Shown: positions 1 to 8,870 of the stretch, piece by piece
How positions within the stretch are numbered: the first letter of the stretch is position 1
Layout of the letters: the number at the start of each line of letters is the position of its first letter
NCBI RefSeq assembly: GCF_001455965.1
Contig: NZ_LKKO01000025.1
Span: 124,001 to 188,000 of the forward strand
DNA length: 64,000 nt
Direction of reading: 5' to 3'
From: Methylobacterium sp. GXS13
Lineage (GTDB): Bacteria > Pseudomonadota > Alphaproteobacteria > Rhizobiales > Beijerinckiaceae
Position numbers and translations under genes: made by a program
The notes under the pieces: generated by a model
What the model saw: the letters and a program-made list of their open reading frames with translations, nothing else
Told to the model about the DNA's origin: nothing
Databases searched by the model: none

Positions 1-1503
1 CTCGAACATCTTGCCCTCGACCCCGGTGAAGGTGAGCAGCGGCACGTAGACGAGGATGATGATGGCCTGCCCGTAGAGGGACGGCTTGATCATCTCCTCG
101 GCCGAGGCGCGCACGGTGACGAGGCGCTCCTCCAGGTCGAGCTTGCGCCCGAGCTCCCCCTGTCTCTCGGCGAGGTGGCGAAGGGCGTTCTCGGTGATGA
201 TGACGGCCCCATCGACGATGAGGCCGAAGTCGAGGGCGCCGAGGCTCATCAGGTTGGCGCTGATCCGACCCTGGACCATGCCGGTCATGGTCATCAGCAT
301 CGCCACCGGGATCACCAGCGCCGTGACGATGGCGGCGCGGATGTTGCCGAGCAGCAGGAACAGGATGACGATGACGAGGGCGGCGCCCTCGGCCAGGTTC
401 TTGGCCACGGTCCGGATCGTGGCCTCGACCAGCAGGGTCCGGTTGAGGACGGTCTGGACCTCGACGCCGGGCGGGAGCGTGCGGCGGATCTCGGCCATGC
501 GGGCGTCGACGGCCGCCGCCACGGTGCGGCTGTTCTCGCCGATCAGCATCAGGGCGGTGCCGATGACGACCTCGCGCCCGTCCTCGCTGCCCGACCCGGT
601 GCGCAGGTCGCGCCCGATCCGGACCTCGGCGATGTCGGAGATGCGCACCGGCACGCCGCCGCGCGTGGTCACGACCACGGAGCCGATGTCCTCCATGGTC
701 TCCAGGCGGCCGGCGGCGCGCACGACGTAGCCCTCGCCGTTGTCCTCCAGGTAGCGCGCGCCCTGGTTGGCGTTGTTGGCCTCCAGCGCCCGGCCGATGT
801 CGGCGAACGACAGGTCGAGGGCCGTCAGCTTCATCGGGTCCGGCTGGACATGGTACTGCTTGTCGAAGCCGCCGATGCCGGCGACGCCGGCGACGCCCGG
901 CACGGTCTTCACCTGGGGGCGGATGATCCAGTCCTGGACCGTACGCAGGTAGGCGGTGCGTTCGAGCTCGGTCGCGAGCCGCTGGCCCTCCGGGGTCAGG
1001 TAGCTCCCGTCACCTTGCCAGCCCGCCTTGCCGTCCGGGGAGACCTTACGATCCTTCGGTTGGGCGTAGTGGATCGACCACATGTAGATCTCGCCGAGGC
1101 CCGTCGAGATCGGGCCCATGTGCGGCTCGGCCCCCGGCGGCAGGGTCGACTTGGCCTCGCCGATCCGCTCCGCGACCTGCTGCCGTGCGAAGTAGATGTC
1201 GAGCTTTTCGGAGAAGACGGCGGTGACCTGGGAGAACCCGTTGCGCGAAAGCGAGCGGGTGTATTCCAGCCCCTTGATGCCGGCGAGCGCGGTCTCGACC
1301 GGGTATGTCACCTGCTTCTCGATATCCACGGGACTGAGGGAAGGCGCCGTGGTGTTGATCTGCACCTGGTTGTTGGTGATGTCCGGCACCGCGTCGATGG
1401 GGAGCTTGGTCAGCGAGAAAACTCCGAAGCCGGCCGCTAAGAGCGACAGGAGCACCACGAGCCAGCGCTGGTGGACGGAGAAGTCGAGGATCTTCGAGAT
1501 CAT
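1..1503 (-). CDS. HME-RND heavy-metal efflux pump inner-membrane subunit (CzcA/CnrA-like), C-terminus outside window
   Basis: This is the proton-driven inner-membrane pump of a tripartite metal efflux system. The ATG lies 13 bp beyond the end of the adaptor gene, and about 500 N-terminal residues are visible before the window edge. The N-terminus has the family pattern: first membrane helix, then LPIDAVPDITNNQVQIN. The TM4 motif reads DFGLIVDGAVIITEN, which in HME-RND pumps goes with divalent Zn/Co/Ni/Cd export and not Cu/Ag. It is very similar, at DNA level too, to the second pump at 9246-12491, so the two are paralogues. The metal is inferred from the motif only. No outer-membrane factor is visible, though it could lie beyond the left edge. 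Confidence 0.93.
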   Translation of the reverse strand, partial: MISKILDFSVHQRWLVVLLSLLAAGFGVFSLTKLPIDAVPDITNNQVQINTTAPSLSPVDIEKQVTYPVETALAGIKGLEYTRSLSRNGFSQVTAVFSEKLDIYFARQQVAERIGEAKSTLPPGAEPHMGPISTGLGEIYMWSIHYAQPKDRKVSPDGKAGWQGDGSYLTPEGQRLATELERTAYLRTVQDWIIRPQVKTVPGVAGVAGIGGFDKQYHVQPDPMKLTALDLSFADIGRALEANNANQGARYLEDNGEGYVVRAAGRLETMEDIGSVVVTTRGGVPVRISDIAEVRIGRDLRTGSGSEDGREVVIGTALMLIGENSRTVAAAVDARMAEIRRTLPPGVEVQTVLNRTLLVEATIRTVAKNLAEGAALVIVILFLLLGNIRAAIVTALVIPVAMLMTMTGMVQGRISANLMSLGALDFGLIVDGAVIITENALRHLAERQGELGRKLDLEERLVTVRASAEEMIKPSLYGQAIIILVYVPLLTFTGVEGKMFE

Positions 1504-1516
1504 GGCCGGTCCCCGC

Positions 1517-2884
1517 TCAATGGTCGTGGTCGGCTTCGGCCTTGCCGAGCTCGGCCTTCAGGACGAAAGAGTTGGCGACAGCAACCTCGTCGCCGGGCTT
1601 CAGCCCCGAGAGGATCTCGAAGGCGTCGTCGTCGGCCTTGCCGATGGTCACGTCCCGGCGTTCGAAGCCCTCCGCTGTGCGAACGAACACGACCTTCTCG
1701 CCACCGATGGTCTGGATGGCGGACTTCGCCAGCCGGACCCCGACCTTGTCCTGCGCGATCTCGACCTCGGTGGTCACGAAGGTGCCGGGGCGCCAGGCCA
1801 TGTCCTTGTTCGGCAGGGCGACGATGACCCGGGCCGAGCGCGTCTCGGGGTTGAGGATCGGGCTGACGAAGACGACCTTGCCCTCGCCGCGGGGACCATC
1901 GTCGCCTCCGACGATGGTGACCTTGGCGCCCTCGCGGACCTTCGAGAGCTCCGTGGTCGGGATGGCGAGCTCGATCCACACGGAGGACAGGTCGGCGACC
2001 GTGTAGACGTCGGCCGGATCGCCCTCCTTGCCCACTGCGGTTCCGACATCGACCTTACGCTCGACCACGCGGCCGGCGAGCGGGGACTTGAGCTCGTAGC
2101 GGCGCAGCGACGACAGGTTCGGGGTGGTCTCGTCCTTCTTGGCGGACGTCGCGACCTCGGCCGCGTTCAGCCCCAGGGCCGACAGCTTCTGCCGGGCGAG
2201 GTCGACGCGCAGGGTCGCCTCCGAGTATGCGGCCTTGGCGTTCAAAAACGCCGATTCCGCCGAGATCCGCTTGTCCCAGAGCGCCTGCTGCCGGTCGAAG
2301 TTCGTCTTCTCCAGGTCGGCCTTGACCGTCGCGGTGAGGAAGTCGCTCTTCGCCTCGGCCACCTCGCGGCTGTCGAGGACGGCCACGACCTCGCCCTTGG
2401 CGACCTCCTCGCCGAGGCGCTTTCGCATCTCGGAGACGGTGCCGACGACGCGCACGGGCACCCGTGCGATCCGGTCCGCGTCCTGGGCGATGGTGCCCGG
2501 CACCAGCAGGTGGCGCGATAGGGTGCCGCCCTCGACCGTCGCCAGCTTGATGTCCTGCTCGGCGGCCTGCTCGGCGGACATCTTGATCTTGCCCTCGCCC
2601 TCCTCGTCGTGGCCGTGCGCCTCGCCCTCGGCGTGCTTGTGGCCGCCCGCTTCCGGCTTAGCCTCACCCACGGCATGCTCATGGCCGGGCTCGCCCTGAC
2701 CGTGCCCGTCGTCGGCGGCTGCGGTCGTCGGCTTGATCATGGCTGCGTTGGTCGGCGGCGCTGCCCGGGCGTTCGTCAGGCCGGCGGCGGCGAGTGCGCC
2801 CTGCACGACCTCGGACACGCGGGGGAAGGCACCGCCGATGGCGATGCCGATGGCCAGGAAGGCCACGGAAAGAAATGCACGCAT
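1517..2884 (-). CDS. RND efflux periplasmic adaptor (HlyD/CzcB family)
   Basis: 455-residue membrane-fusion protein that links the RND pump to an outer-membrane channel. I chose the ATG at 2884 because it gives a clean N-terminal signal/anchor (MRAFLSVAFLAIGIAIGGAF); an earlier Arg-rich start 11 codons upstream is less likely. After the anchor comes a His-rich segment (GHGQGEPGHEHAVGE, and later GHKHAEGEAHGHDEEGEG), a likely metal-binding arm typical of CzcB-like adaptors. The lipoyl/barrel-sandwich, alpha-hairpin and beta-barrel domains follow, with another His/Asp tail (EADHDH) at the C-terminus. It is co-transcribed with the pump gene, 13 bp away. It parallels the adaptor at 12495-13736, which lacks the His-rich arm. 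Confidence 0.92.
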   Translation of the reverse strand: MRAFLSVAFLAIGIAIGGAFPRVSEVVQGALAAAGLTNARAAPPTNAAMIKPTTAAADDGHGQGEPGHEHAVGEAKPEAGGHKHAEGEAHGHDEEGEGKIKMSAEQAAEQDIKLATVEGGTLSRHLLVPGTIAQDADRIARVPVRVVGTVSEMRKRLGEEVAKGEVVAVLDSREVAEAKSDFLTATVKADLEKTNFDRQQALWDKRISAESAFLNAKAAYSEATLRVDLARQKLSALGLNAAEVATSAKKDETTPNLSSLRRYELKSPLAGRVVERKVDVGTAVGKEGDPADVYTVADLSSVWIELAIPTTELSKVREGAKVTIVGGDDGPRGEGKVVFVSPILNPETRSARVIVALPNKDMAWRPGTFVTTEVEIAQDKVGVRLAKSAIQTIGGEKVVFVRTAEGFERRDVTIGKADDDAFEILSGLKPGDEVAVANSFVLKAELGKAEADHDH

Positions 2885-3026
2885 GGGAAAGGACCGGGTC
2901 CGCCGGGGACGTCGCAACGCCGTTCGTGCGGCTTGGGACGGTCCCGTACTGGGGTTTCGCGATGGTGAGGCGGCAGGGTCCTGCGAGGGGCCGGCCGGGA
3001 CGTGCCACGGACGTGGCGACGTCGCC

Positions 3027-3389
3027 TCAGGCGCGAGGCGGCCTGGGAAGGCGGTCGGGCGAGACCGATCCGATGGCAGTGGTTACGGTCGCATAGGAGG
3101 CGCGCGCGTTCCCGCGGGACGGGAGGGCAGGCGTCACGTCGACGTTCAGGGCTTGGTGGCAGCCGCAGTTGGCGTGGCAGGCCGGGCAGGTATCGGCGTG
3201 ATCCGTTCGGGCGACATCCGTCGGGGCCGACATGGAGAGTTCGTGACTGACGGACCGATGTGCCTCGGCGGAATGGATCGCGCCGGGGACCACGAGCGCC
3301 ATGACCAGGACGAGCGAAAGCCCGCGGACGGTGGTCGCCCACCAGCCGCGCATCGTCTCGTAGGCCCTGATCCGGGGTCCCGTGGTCAT
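3027..3389 (-). CDS. Small exported Cys/His-rich protein ahead of an RND metal efflux operon
   Basis: About 120 residues. The ATG at 3389 is preceded by an AAGG Shine-Dalgarno; an ATG at 3407 is the alternative. A hydrophobic segment (GLSLVLVMALVVPGAIHSAEA) looks like a signal peptide. The mature part has a Cys/His cluster (CPACHANCGCHQ) suited to binding a metal. It sits directly upstream of the adaptor/pump pair, in the same position as the His-rich protein before the second RND pair (13839-14198). I do not recognise a named family. A periplasmic metal-binding or sensor-accessory role (CzcI-like by position) is inference only. Confidence 0.6.
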   Translation of the reverse strand: MTTGPRIRAYETMRGWWATTVRGLSLVLVMALVVPGAIHSAEAHRSVSHELSMSAPTDVARTDHADTCPACHANCGCHQALNVDVTPALPSRGNARASYATVTTAIGSVSPDRLPRPPRA

Positions 3390-3454
3390 GGTCGCCTTAT
3401 GAACCATTCAGGGCCACCCGTATATGCCGGGTGACCCTCGACGAGGACGGAGCC

Positions 3455-3706
3455 TCAATAATCGTCGTGATGATGATGGTGGTGGTGCTCGCGCTCGCCG
3501 TAGAACCGACGCTCCCCATAGAAGGCTCGGTCGCCATAATCCCGTTGCGGACGGTGGATGACGACGTCGTCGTGGTCGCCGTGATGGTAGCGGTCGACAT
3601 GGGCGCCGCCCCGCCGATCGAAATCGCCGCCGTAGTATTGGGCCGACGCCGCGGCGGGGGCGAGGATCAGGGTTGCGGCGAGTAGGGCTGAAATGTGGGC
3701 GCGCAT
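3455..3706 (-). CDS. Small secreted protein with poly-His tail
   Basis: 83 residues from the ATG at 3706. It has a signal peptide (MRAHISALLAATLILAPAAASA) and a Tyr/Arg/Asp-rich mature region, and ends in seven consecutive His followed by DDY. The tail could chelate Zn, Ni, Co or Cu in the periplasm. It lies between the RND operon and the ZIP/CDF/P-type ATPase operon on the same strand, about 280 bp after the ZIP gene, so it may be transcribed alone. No named family recognised. Confidence 0.6.
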   Translation of the reverse strand: MRAHISALLAATLILAPAAASAQYYGGDFDRRGGAHVDRYHHGDHDDVVIHRPQRDYGDRAFYGERRFYGEREHHHHHHHDDY

Positions 3707-3986
3707 GGCTCGTTCCTCGTGGGATGATGCCGCCAGGATGGCCATGGTGCCTTGAACGGGGCCTGAAACCTACGTTCATCCATCCTGGAGGCTTCCGGTG
3801 CTCCCGTGGCCTCGCGAACGAGGATCGCGAGGCCACGGACCGGCCGGTTCAGAGGCGCTCGATCACGGTTTTGCGACGCTCGCCGCCATTGGCCGCCCTT
3901 CGATGGCGGCGGTACGTCGGTGCGGTCCACCCAGCCAATCCCCCGACATCGCCACGATGGGATACCCCCGGGACGGAGGAATCCGG

Positions 3987-4673
3987 TCAGCCGATCATCT
4001 CGTCGAGAAGGAGGAGGAGCAGGAAGCCCACGAAGAACATCGCGGTGACCCAGGGCCTGTCTTCCGTCTCGTGTGCCTCGACGAGCAGTTCCTCCGTCAC
4101 GAGGTACAGGAGCGCGATCAGCCCGAAGGCGAGGAAGCCGCCCTGGACGGCCGCTGGTAGCGCGCCGATGGGCCCGCCGAGGAGCGCCCCGAGGGGCAGG
4201 AGGAGGACAAGGGCGGCCGTCAGGCCGACGACCTTCCGCTTCGAGGCGCCGCCCTCGCCGAGCTCGTTGGCCACCGTCAGGCCGAGGAACAGCACCTCGA
4301 TGGTCAGGGCGACGGTGAGCAGGATGCCGGCCTTGCCCCCGGCCGCGAAGGCGATGCCGAGCACCAGGCCGTCCACCAGGATGTCGATGCCGGTGACCGA
4401 CATCAGGCCGACCGGCCCTTTCACGCGTTGCTCCAGGGCGCGGACGCCGAGCATCGCCGCAACCCCGAGCCCGCCGCCGATTAGGGTGGCCCAGATCGAT
4501 CCGGCATGCTTGAGGTCCGGCAGGATCTCGCCCGCCGCCGCGGCGAAGACGACGCCGGCCGCGAAATGCTGGATGGCGCTGACCAGGACCGGGCCTGGCC
4601 GCAGGTTGACCGCGACCGCCGCTCCGACGATGGCGGCGACCGCGGGGATGAGCGTATAGACCCAGGCTGGCAT
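3987..4673 (-). CDS. ZIP-family divalent metal transporter
   Basis: 228-residue integral membrane protein with about eight hydrophobic helices. Family marks include the conserved middle segment (SAIQHFAAGVVFAAAAGEILPDL, with the His and Glu of the ZIP metal path) and a second motif around IEVLFLGLTVANELGEGG. I prefer the ATG at 4673, with a GAGGGCG Shine-Dalgarno, over a GTG one codon upstream. It is the third gene of a P-type ATPase/CDF/ZIP operon, 7 bp after the CDF gene. ZIP proteins normally move metal into the cytosol, so one inside an efflux operon is odd. It may act as a facilitator or balance uptake; the sequence does not decide. Confidence 0.88.
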   Translation of the reverse strand: MPAWVYTLIPAVAAIVGAAVAVNLRPGPVLVSAIQHFAAGVVFAAAAGEILPDLKHAGSIWATLIGGGLGVAAMLGVRALEQRVKGPVGLMSVTGIDILVDGLVLGIAFAAGGKAGILLTVALTIEVLFLGLTVANELGEGGASKRKVVGLTAALVLLLPLGALLGGPIGALPAAVQGGFLAFGLIALLYLVTEELLVEAHETEDRPWVTAMFFVGFLLLLLLDEMIG

Positions 4674-4680
4674 CACGCCC

Positions 4681-5652
4681 TCAGACGACGTGGTCGGGCG
4701 CGAGGGCGCAGGCGTTGTCGGCGCTCGTCTCGACCTGCAGGGTGGTGTGGCCGATGCCGAACCGTTCCCTGATCCCGGCGGCTGCGTCCATCAGGAAGGC
4801 GTCGTCGGGGCGGCCGCCGGGCATCAGAAGGTGCGCCGTCAGGCAGGTCTCGGTGGTGCTCATCGCCCAGACGTGCAGGTCGTGCAGGGCGGTGACGCCC
4901 GGCAGTCCTTTGAGGTGGCTTCGGACGGCGGCCGGATCGATGCCGGGCGGGACGGCGGCGAGGGACAGCGTGAGGCTGTCGCGCAGGAGGCCCCAGGTGC
5001 TCCATACGATGACCGCGACGATGGCGATGCTGACGACGGGATCGAGCCAGGTCCACCCGGTATAGAGGATCACGAGGCCGGCGATGACCACGCCCGCCGA
5101 GACGGCGGCGTCGGCGGCCATGTGCAGGAAGGCGCCCTTGATGTTGATGTCGCCCTTGGCGCCGGAGGCGAACAGCCAGGCGGTGACGCCGTTCACGAGG
5201 ATGCCGACCGCGGCCACGATCATCACGGTCTTGCCGGCGACCGGGGCTGGCTCGCCGAAGCGCTGGATCGCCTCCCAGGCGATGGCTCCGACGGCGACCA
5301 GTAGGAACACCGCGTTGAAAAGGGCCGCCAGGATCGACGACCCCTTCATCCCATAGGTGTAGCGGGCGCTTGGGGCGCGCTTGGCAAGCACCATGGCGAC
5401 CCAGGCCACCACGAGGCCGAGCACGTCCGAGAGGTTGTGGCCGGCATCCGCGAGCAGGGCGACCGAGTTCGCGAGGACGCCAAAGGTGGCCTCGACGGCG
5501 ACGAAGCCTACGTTGAGGGCGATGCCGATGGCGAACGCCTTCCCGAAGCTCGCCGGGGCGTGCGCGTGTCCCGGTCCATGCGCATGCCCGCCATGGTCCC
5601 CATGCCCATGGTCAGCGTGGTCTTGGTCGTGGTCGTCGTGATCCTTTGGCAT
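4681..5652 (-). CDS. CDF-family cation diffusion facilitator (CzcD/ZitB-like)
   Basis: 323 residues. The N-terminus is a His/Asp-rich stretch (about residues 1-30: HDDHDQDHADHGHGDHGGHAH) that probably collects metal in the cytosol. Six membrane helices follow, with the CDF metal-site motifs LADAGHNLSDV in TM2 and HMAADAAVSAG in TM5, then a cytosolic C-terminal ferredoxin-like domain (LHVWAMSTTETCLTAHLLM). The protein should export Zn/Co/Cd in exchange for protons. It lies 6 bp after the P-type ATPase gene and 7 bp before the ZIP gene, so the three form one operon, probably driven from the MerR-controlled promoter near 7890. Confidence 0.94.
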   Translation of the reverse strand: MPKDHDDHDQDHADHGHGDHGGHAHGPGHAHAPASFGKAFAIGIALNVGFVAVEATFGVLANSVALLADAGHNLSDVLGLVVAWVAMVLAKRAPSARYTYGMKGSSILAALFNAVFLLVAVGAIAWEAIQRFGEPAPVAGKTVMIVAAVGILVNGVTAWLFASGAKGDINIKGAFLHMAADAAVSAGVVIAGLVILYTGWTWLDPVVSIAIVAVIVWSTWGLLRDSLTLSLAAVPPGIDPAAVRSHLKGLPGVTALHDLHVWAMSTTETCLTAHLLMPGGRPDDAFLMDAAAGIRERFGIGHTTLQVETSADNACALAPDHVV

Positions 5653-5658
5653 TATCGT

Positions 5659-7845
5659 TCAGATCCTGGTCCGGAGTAGCCGCAGCGCGTTGGCCGTGAC
5701 GAGCACGGTCGCGCCGGTGTCTGCGAGGATGGCGGGCCAGAGCCCGGTGATGCCGAGGACGGTCGTGCATAGCAGCACCGCCTTCAGGCCTAGCGCGATC
5801 GCCACGTTGGTCCGGATGTTCGCCATCGTCCGCCGCGACAGGACGATCATCCGGCCGACGTCAGCCACCCGTCCGTGCAGGACGGCGGCGTCGGCCGTCT
5901 CCAGCGCGACGTCCGCGGCGCCGCCCATGGCGATCCCGACATTGGCAGCGGCCAGGGCGGGCGCATCGTTGATGCCGTCCCCGACCTTCGCCACGACCTT
6001 GCCGCTCGCCTGCATCTCGCGGACGATGCCCAGCTTGTCCTGGGGAAGGAGTTCGGCCCGGGGCGTCATACCGAGCGTTTTCGCGATGGCACCGGCGGTC
6101 CTGCGGTTGTCCCCCGTCAGCATGACCACGTCGACGCCGAGCGCGCGGAGAGCGGCGATGCCCTCCACGGCGTCGGGCCTCGGCTCGTCCCGCATCGCCA
6201 CGAGCCCCGCCACGGCGGTGCCAGCGATGAGGACGGAAACCGTCTTGCCCTCGTCGGTCAGGGTCGTGACGCGCGAGGCCTGCTCAAGGGTGAGGTCGAC
6301 GCGTCCGGCGGCCGCCTGGGCCGATCCGAGGAAGATTTCTATCCCGCCGACCGTCCCGAGAATTCCCGTTCCGGCGAGGGCCTCGGCTGGGCCTGCCGGC
6401 GGGACCGGGGCTCCGACCTCCTTTGCCTTGGCCAGGATCGCGCGGGCGAGCGGATGGTTCGAGCCGCTTTCCAGGGCGGCCGCGAGGGACAGCACCTCGC
6501 GTTCGGAGCGCTCGAAGGTGACCACGTCCGTGACCCGGGGCTGCCCCAGGGTCAGGGTACCGGTCTTGTCGAAGGCCACCATCGTGACCGTGCCGAGGGT
6601 TTCGAGGACGGCGCCGCCCTTGATCAGGAGGCCGCGGCGGGCGCCCGCCGACAGACCCGCCGCGATGGCCGCCGGCGTCGAGATGACCAGGGCGCACGGG
6701 CATCCGATGAGGAGGACCGCCAGGCCCTTGTAGATCCATTCGTGCCATGGGCCGCCGTGGAGGAGCGGCGGCACCGTCGCGATCAGCACCGCGACCGCGA
6801 CGACGGCCGGCGTGTAGTACCGGGAGAAGCGGTCGATGAACCGCTCGGTCGGGGCCTTGGCGTCCTGGGTTTCCTCGACGAGGCGGACGACCCGGGCGAT
6901 GGTGTTGTCGCGCGCCGCCGCTGTGACCCGCACGCGCAGGACGGACCCGCCGTTGATGGTCCCCGCGAAGACCGGATCGTCCACGGACTTCCGCTTCGGC
7001 ACGCTCTCGCCGGTCACGGGCGCCTCGTCGACCTCGCCGATCCCCTCCGACACCGTTCCGTCCGCGGGGATGCGGTCGCCCGGGCGCACCATCACCGTCG
7101 ATCCGATCATCAGCGTCTCCGCCGGGACCTCTTCGACGCGTCCGTCACGCTCGACGAGGGCGGTTCGCGGCACGAGATCGGTCAGGCCGCGGATCGAGGC
7201 ACGTGCGCGGCTCGCCGCGACGCCTTCGAGGAGTTCGCCGACGAGGAACAGGAACACCACGCTCGCCGCCTCCTCGACGGCGCCGATGAAGACCGCGCCA
7301 ACGGCCGCGATGGTCATGAGCATCTCGATGGAGAACGGCGTCCCGAGGCGGGCTGCCACGAGGGCCCGCCAGGCGATCGCCATGATGCCGACCGCCATGG
7401 CCGCCAGGAAGGCGTAGGGGGCCATTGCGGGATAGGCCTGGCCGGCAAGGTACGCCGCCGCGAGCGATCCGCCGCACGCCAGGGTGAGGCATCCCCGCGG
7501 GCCACGCCACCACGCTGGATCGTCCCCCTTGGATGCGGGTACGTTCGGTTGTTCACCCGTCCCGGAAGCGCCATCGACCGCAGGGTCGGCGACGCCGAAG
7601 CCGAGTGAGGTCACGGTGGCGGCCAGCGTCGCCCGCGTGACGCCGGCGCGGTGCCGGATCGTCACCGTGCCGGCGGGGACCGAGACGGCGACGTCCACGA
7701 TCCCGTCCAGGCCGCGGACGGCGTTCTCGATCTTCGCTGCGCACGAGCCGCAATCCATTCCCGAGACGACCAGCCGGAGCGGCGGGATCGCGGATCGGAT
7801 GGCGTCGTCTGGTGGGCCGGGGATCGCGACGTCTGGTCTGGCCAT
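5659..7845 (-). CDS. P1B-type heavy-metal ATPase (ZntA/CadA-like)
   Basis: 728 residues. An N-terminal HMA domain carries GMDCGSC (Cys32, Cys35). Next come membrane helices, the TGE actuator loop (about 278-280), the CPC metal site in the membrane (382-384), the phosphorylated Asp in DKTGT (426), and the hinge motif GDGINDAPAL near the C-terminus. CPC plus a single HMA domain and a divergent MerR regulator with a long-spacer promoter fit the Zn/Cd/Pb exporters (P1B-2). Cu exporters also have CPC, so substrate is an inference. It is the first gene of a three-gene operon with CDF and ZIP transporters. Confidence 0.95.
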   Translation of the reverse strand: MARPDVAIPGPPDDAIRSAIPPLRLVVSGMDCGSCAAKIENAVRGLDGIVDVAVSVPAGTVTIRHRAGVTRATLAATVTSLGFGVADPAVDGASGTGEQPNVPASKGDDPAWWRGPRGCLTLACGGSLAAAYLAGQAYPAMAPYAFLAAMAVGIMAIAWRALVAARLGTPFSIEMLMTIAAVGAVFIGAVEEAASVVFLFLVGELLEGVAASRARASIRGLTDLVPRTALVERDGRVEEVPAETLMIGSTVMVRPGDRIPADGTVSEGIGEVDEAPVTGESVPKRKSVDDPVFAGTINGGSVLRVRVTAAARDNTIARVVRLVEETQDAKAPTERFIDRFSRYYTPAVVAVAVLIATVPPLLHGGPWHEWIYKGLAVLLIGCPCALVISTPAAIAAGLSAGARRGLLIKGGAVLETLGTVTMVAFDKTGTLTLGQPRVTDVVTFERSEREVLSLAAALESGSNHPLARAILAKAKEVGAPVPPAGPAEALAGTGILGTVGGIEIFLGSAQAAAGRVDLTLEQASRVTTLTDEGKTVSVLIAGTAVAGLVAMRDEPRPDAVEGIAALRALGVDVVMLTGDNRRTAGAIAKTLGMTPRAELLPQDKLGIVREMQASGKVVAKVGDGINDAPALAAANVGIAMGGAADVALETADAAVLHGRVADVGRMIVLSRRTMANIRTNVAIALGLKAVLLCTTVLGITGLWPAILADTGATVLVTANALRLLRTRI

Positions 7846-7876
7846 CGACGGTCTTCCTTCTGGGTCGACGACGGCT

Positions 7877-7907
7877 TAATTCCTCCAGCGGCTGGAGGAG
7901 CAAGCGA
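7877..7907 (-). promoter_or_regulatory. MerR-type promoter/operator for the P-type ATPase operon
   Basis: The minus strand reads TTGCTC (-35), a 19-bp spacer, then TAAGCC (-10-like). The spacer contains a 17-bp dyad, CCTCCAGC-C-GCTGGAGG (plus-strand 7882-7898). An over-long 19-bp spacer filled by a dyad is the hallmark of MerR-activated promoters. The MerR gene starts only 12 bp from the dyad on the other strand, so the same site probably also autoregulates it. Confidence 0.78.
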
Positions 7908-7910
7908 TAA

Positions 7911-8330
7911 ATGGAAATTTCCATCGGCGAGCTATCGAAACGCACGGGCGTCCTCGCGACGACGGTGCGCTACTACGAGGATGTCGGCCTGATGCCGGCC
8001 CCGCCACGCACCGCCGGGGGGCGTCGAAGCTACGGGCAGGCCCATGTGGCGCGGCTGGCCTTCATCCGCCACGCCCGGCAGCTCGGTTTCGAGGTCGATG
8101 CCATCCGCGAGTTGCTCGCGCTTAACGCCCGGCCGGAGCTTCCCTGCGCGGAGGTCGACGTCATCGCCCGGCGGCATCTCGCCGAGGTCGACGGGCGCAT
8201 CGAACGCCTCACCGCTTTAAGGGCCGAACTCTCGCGCATGGTCGGCGAATGTGGGCACGGACGCGTCGGCGAGTGCCGGGTCATCGAAGTCCTGTCCGAC
8301 CACGGCGAATGCCTAGGCGACCGTCATTGA
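7911..8330 (+). CDS. MerR-family metal-responsive regulator (ZntR/CadR/PbrR type)
   Basis: 139 residues. An N-terminal winged helix-turn-helix begins MEISIGELSKRTGVLATTVRYYEDVGLM. A dimerisation helix follows, then a C-terminal metal loop with Cys79 (ELPCAEVD), Cys114 and Cys122 (GECGHGRVGEC) and an extra Cys134. This Cys layout is that of Zn/Cd/Pb sensors, not Hg or Cu sensors. It is divergent from the ATPase/CDF/ZIP operon and should repress, then with metal activate, the long-spacer promoter between them. A truncated copy of its C-terminal region lies just downstream (8412-8543). Confidence 0.93.
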   Translation: MEISIGELSKRTGVLATTVRYYEDVGLMPAPPRTAGGRRSYGQAHVARLAFIRHARQLGFEVDAIRELLALNARPELPCAEVDVIARRHLAEVDGRIERLTALRAELSRMVGECGHGRVGECRVIEVLSDHGECLGDRH

Positions 8331-8411
8331 GGACCGGTTAGGCACGTCAAGCCGAGCCGAAATGACCGAGTTGCCCGTCGCCACCTCGCCCGGGTCGCCT
8401 GGCTCACTACC

Positions 8412-8543
8412 CTGAGCGGCGAGCTTTCGTGCATGATCGGCGAATGCGGGAATGGAGCGGTCGGAGAATGCCGGGTCATTGGCGCACTCTCCGGCCATCG
8501 ACGGCGCGGTATCGGTCGGCATCAGCAATCCGAGGGCCCTTGA
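8412..8543 (+). pseudogene. Remnant of a second MerR-type regulator (C-terminal metal-loop fragment)
   Basis: Reading from 8412 gives LSGELSCMIGECGNGAVGEC and then RVIGALSGH before a stop at 8541. This aligns closely with the end of the intact MerR gene (SRMVGECGHGRVGECRVIEVLSDH). No DNA-binding domain or start codon precedes it. It is best read as the leftover 3' end of a second, related regulator gene, either from local duplication or from deletion of another metal-resistance unit. Confidence 0.7.
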
Positions 8544-8600
8544 CCTTACCACCATGGGAAGCACCATCTCGGTATGACGTCACCAAACAGGATAGTCGTC

Positions 8601-8816
8601 ATGTTCGAGATCAAGGTTACCAGGATGAACTGCGGCGGCTGCGCCAAGTCGGTGACCCGCGCGATCCACGCCGTGGATGCCGGCGCCACCGTCGCGGTCG
8701 ACCTCGCCGTCGGCACGGTCGCGATCGCCAGCACCGCCGGTGCCCCGGTCGGACGCTTTGTCGATGCCGTCCGAGCCGCCGGCTACGGGGCCGATACCTT
8801 GCCCCTCGCGGCCTAA
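8601..8816 (+). CDS. Small heavy-metal-associated (HMA) domain protein, CopZ-like
   Basis: 71 residues from the ATG at 8601. The whole protein is one HMA ferredoxin-like domain: beta strand, then MNCGGC (Cys11, Cys14), helix, strands and a second helix (GRFVDAVRAAGYGAD). Such proteins are cytosolic metallochaperones that hand Cu(I) or Zn(II) to P-type ATPases. It stands alone on the plus strand between a MerR remnant and a CusF-like remnant, so it may be the surviving member of a decayed copper-handling module. The metal cannot be assigned from sequence. Confidence 0.85.
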   Translation: MFEIKVTRMNCGGCAKSVTRAIHAVDAGATVAVDLAVGTVAIASTAGAPVGRFVDAVRAAGYGADTLPLAA

Positions 8817-8870
8817 TCGACAGGCATCGGAAACCAACGTCCGGGTCGATAGGACGCGGTGTAGCTGAGG

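Noticed and set aside
175..1440. Long plus-strand open frame opposite the RND pump gene
   Set aside because: Antisense GC-frame artefact with Asp/Gly/His/Arg-biased composition; the minus strand encodes a clear RND pump.
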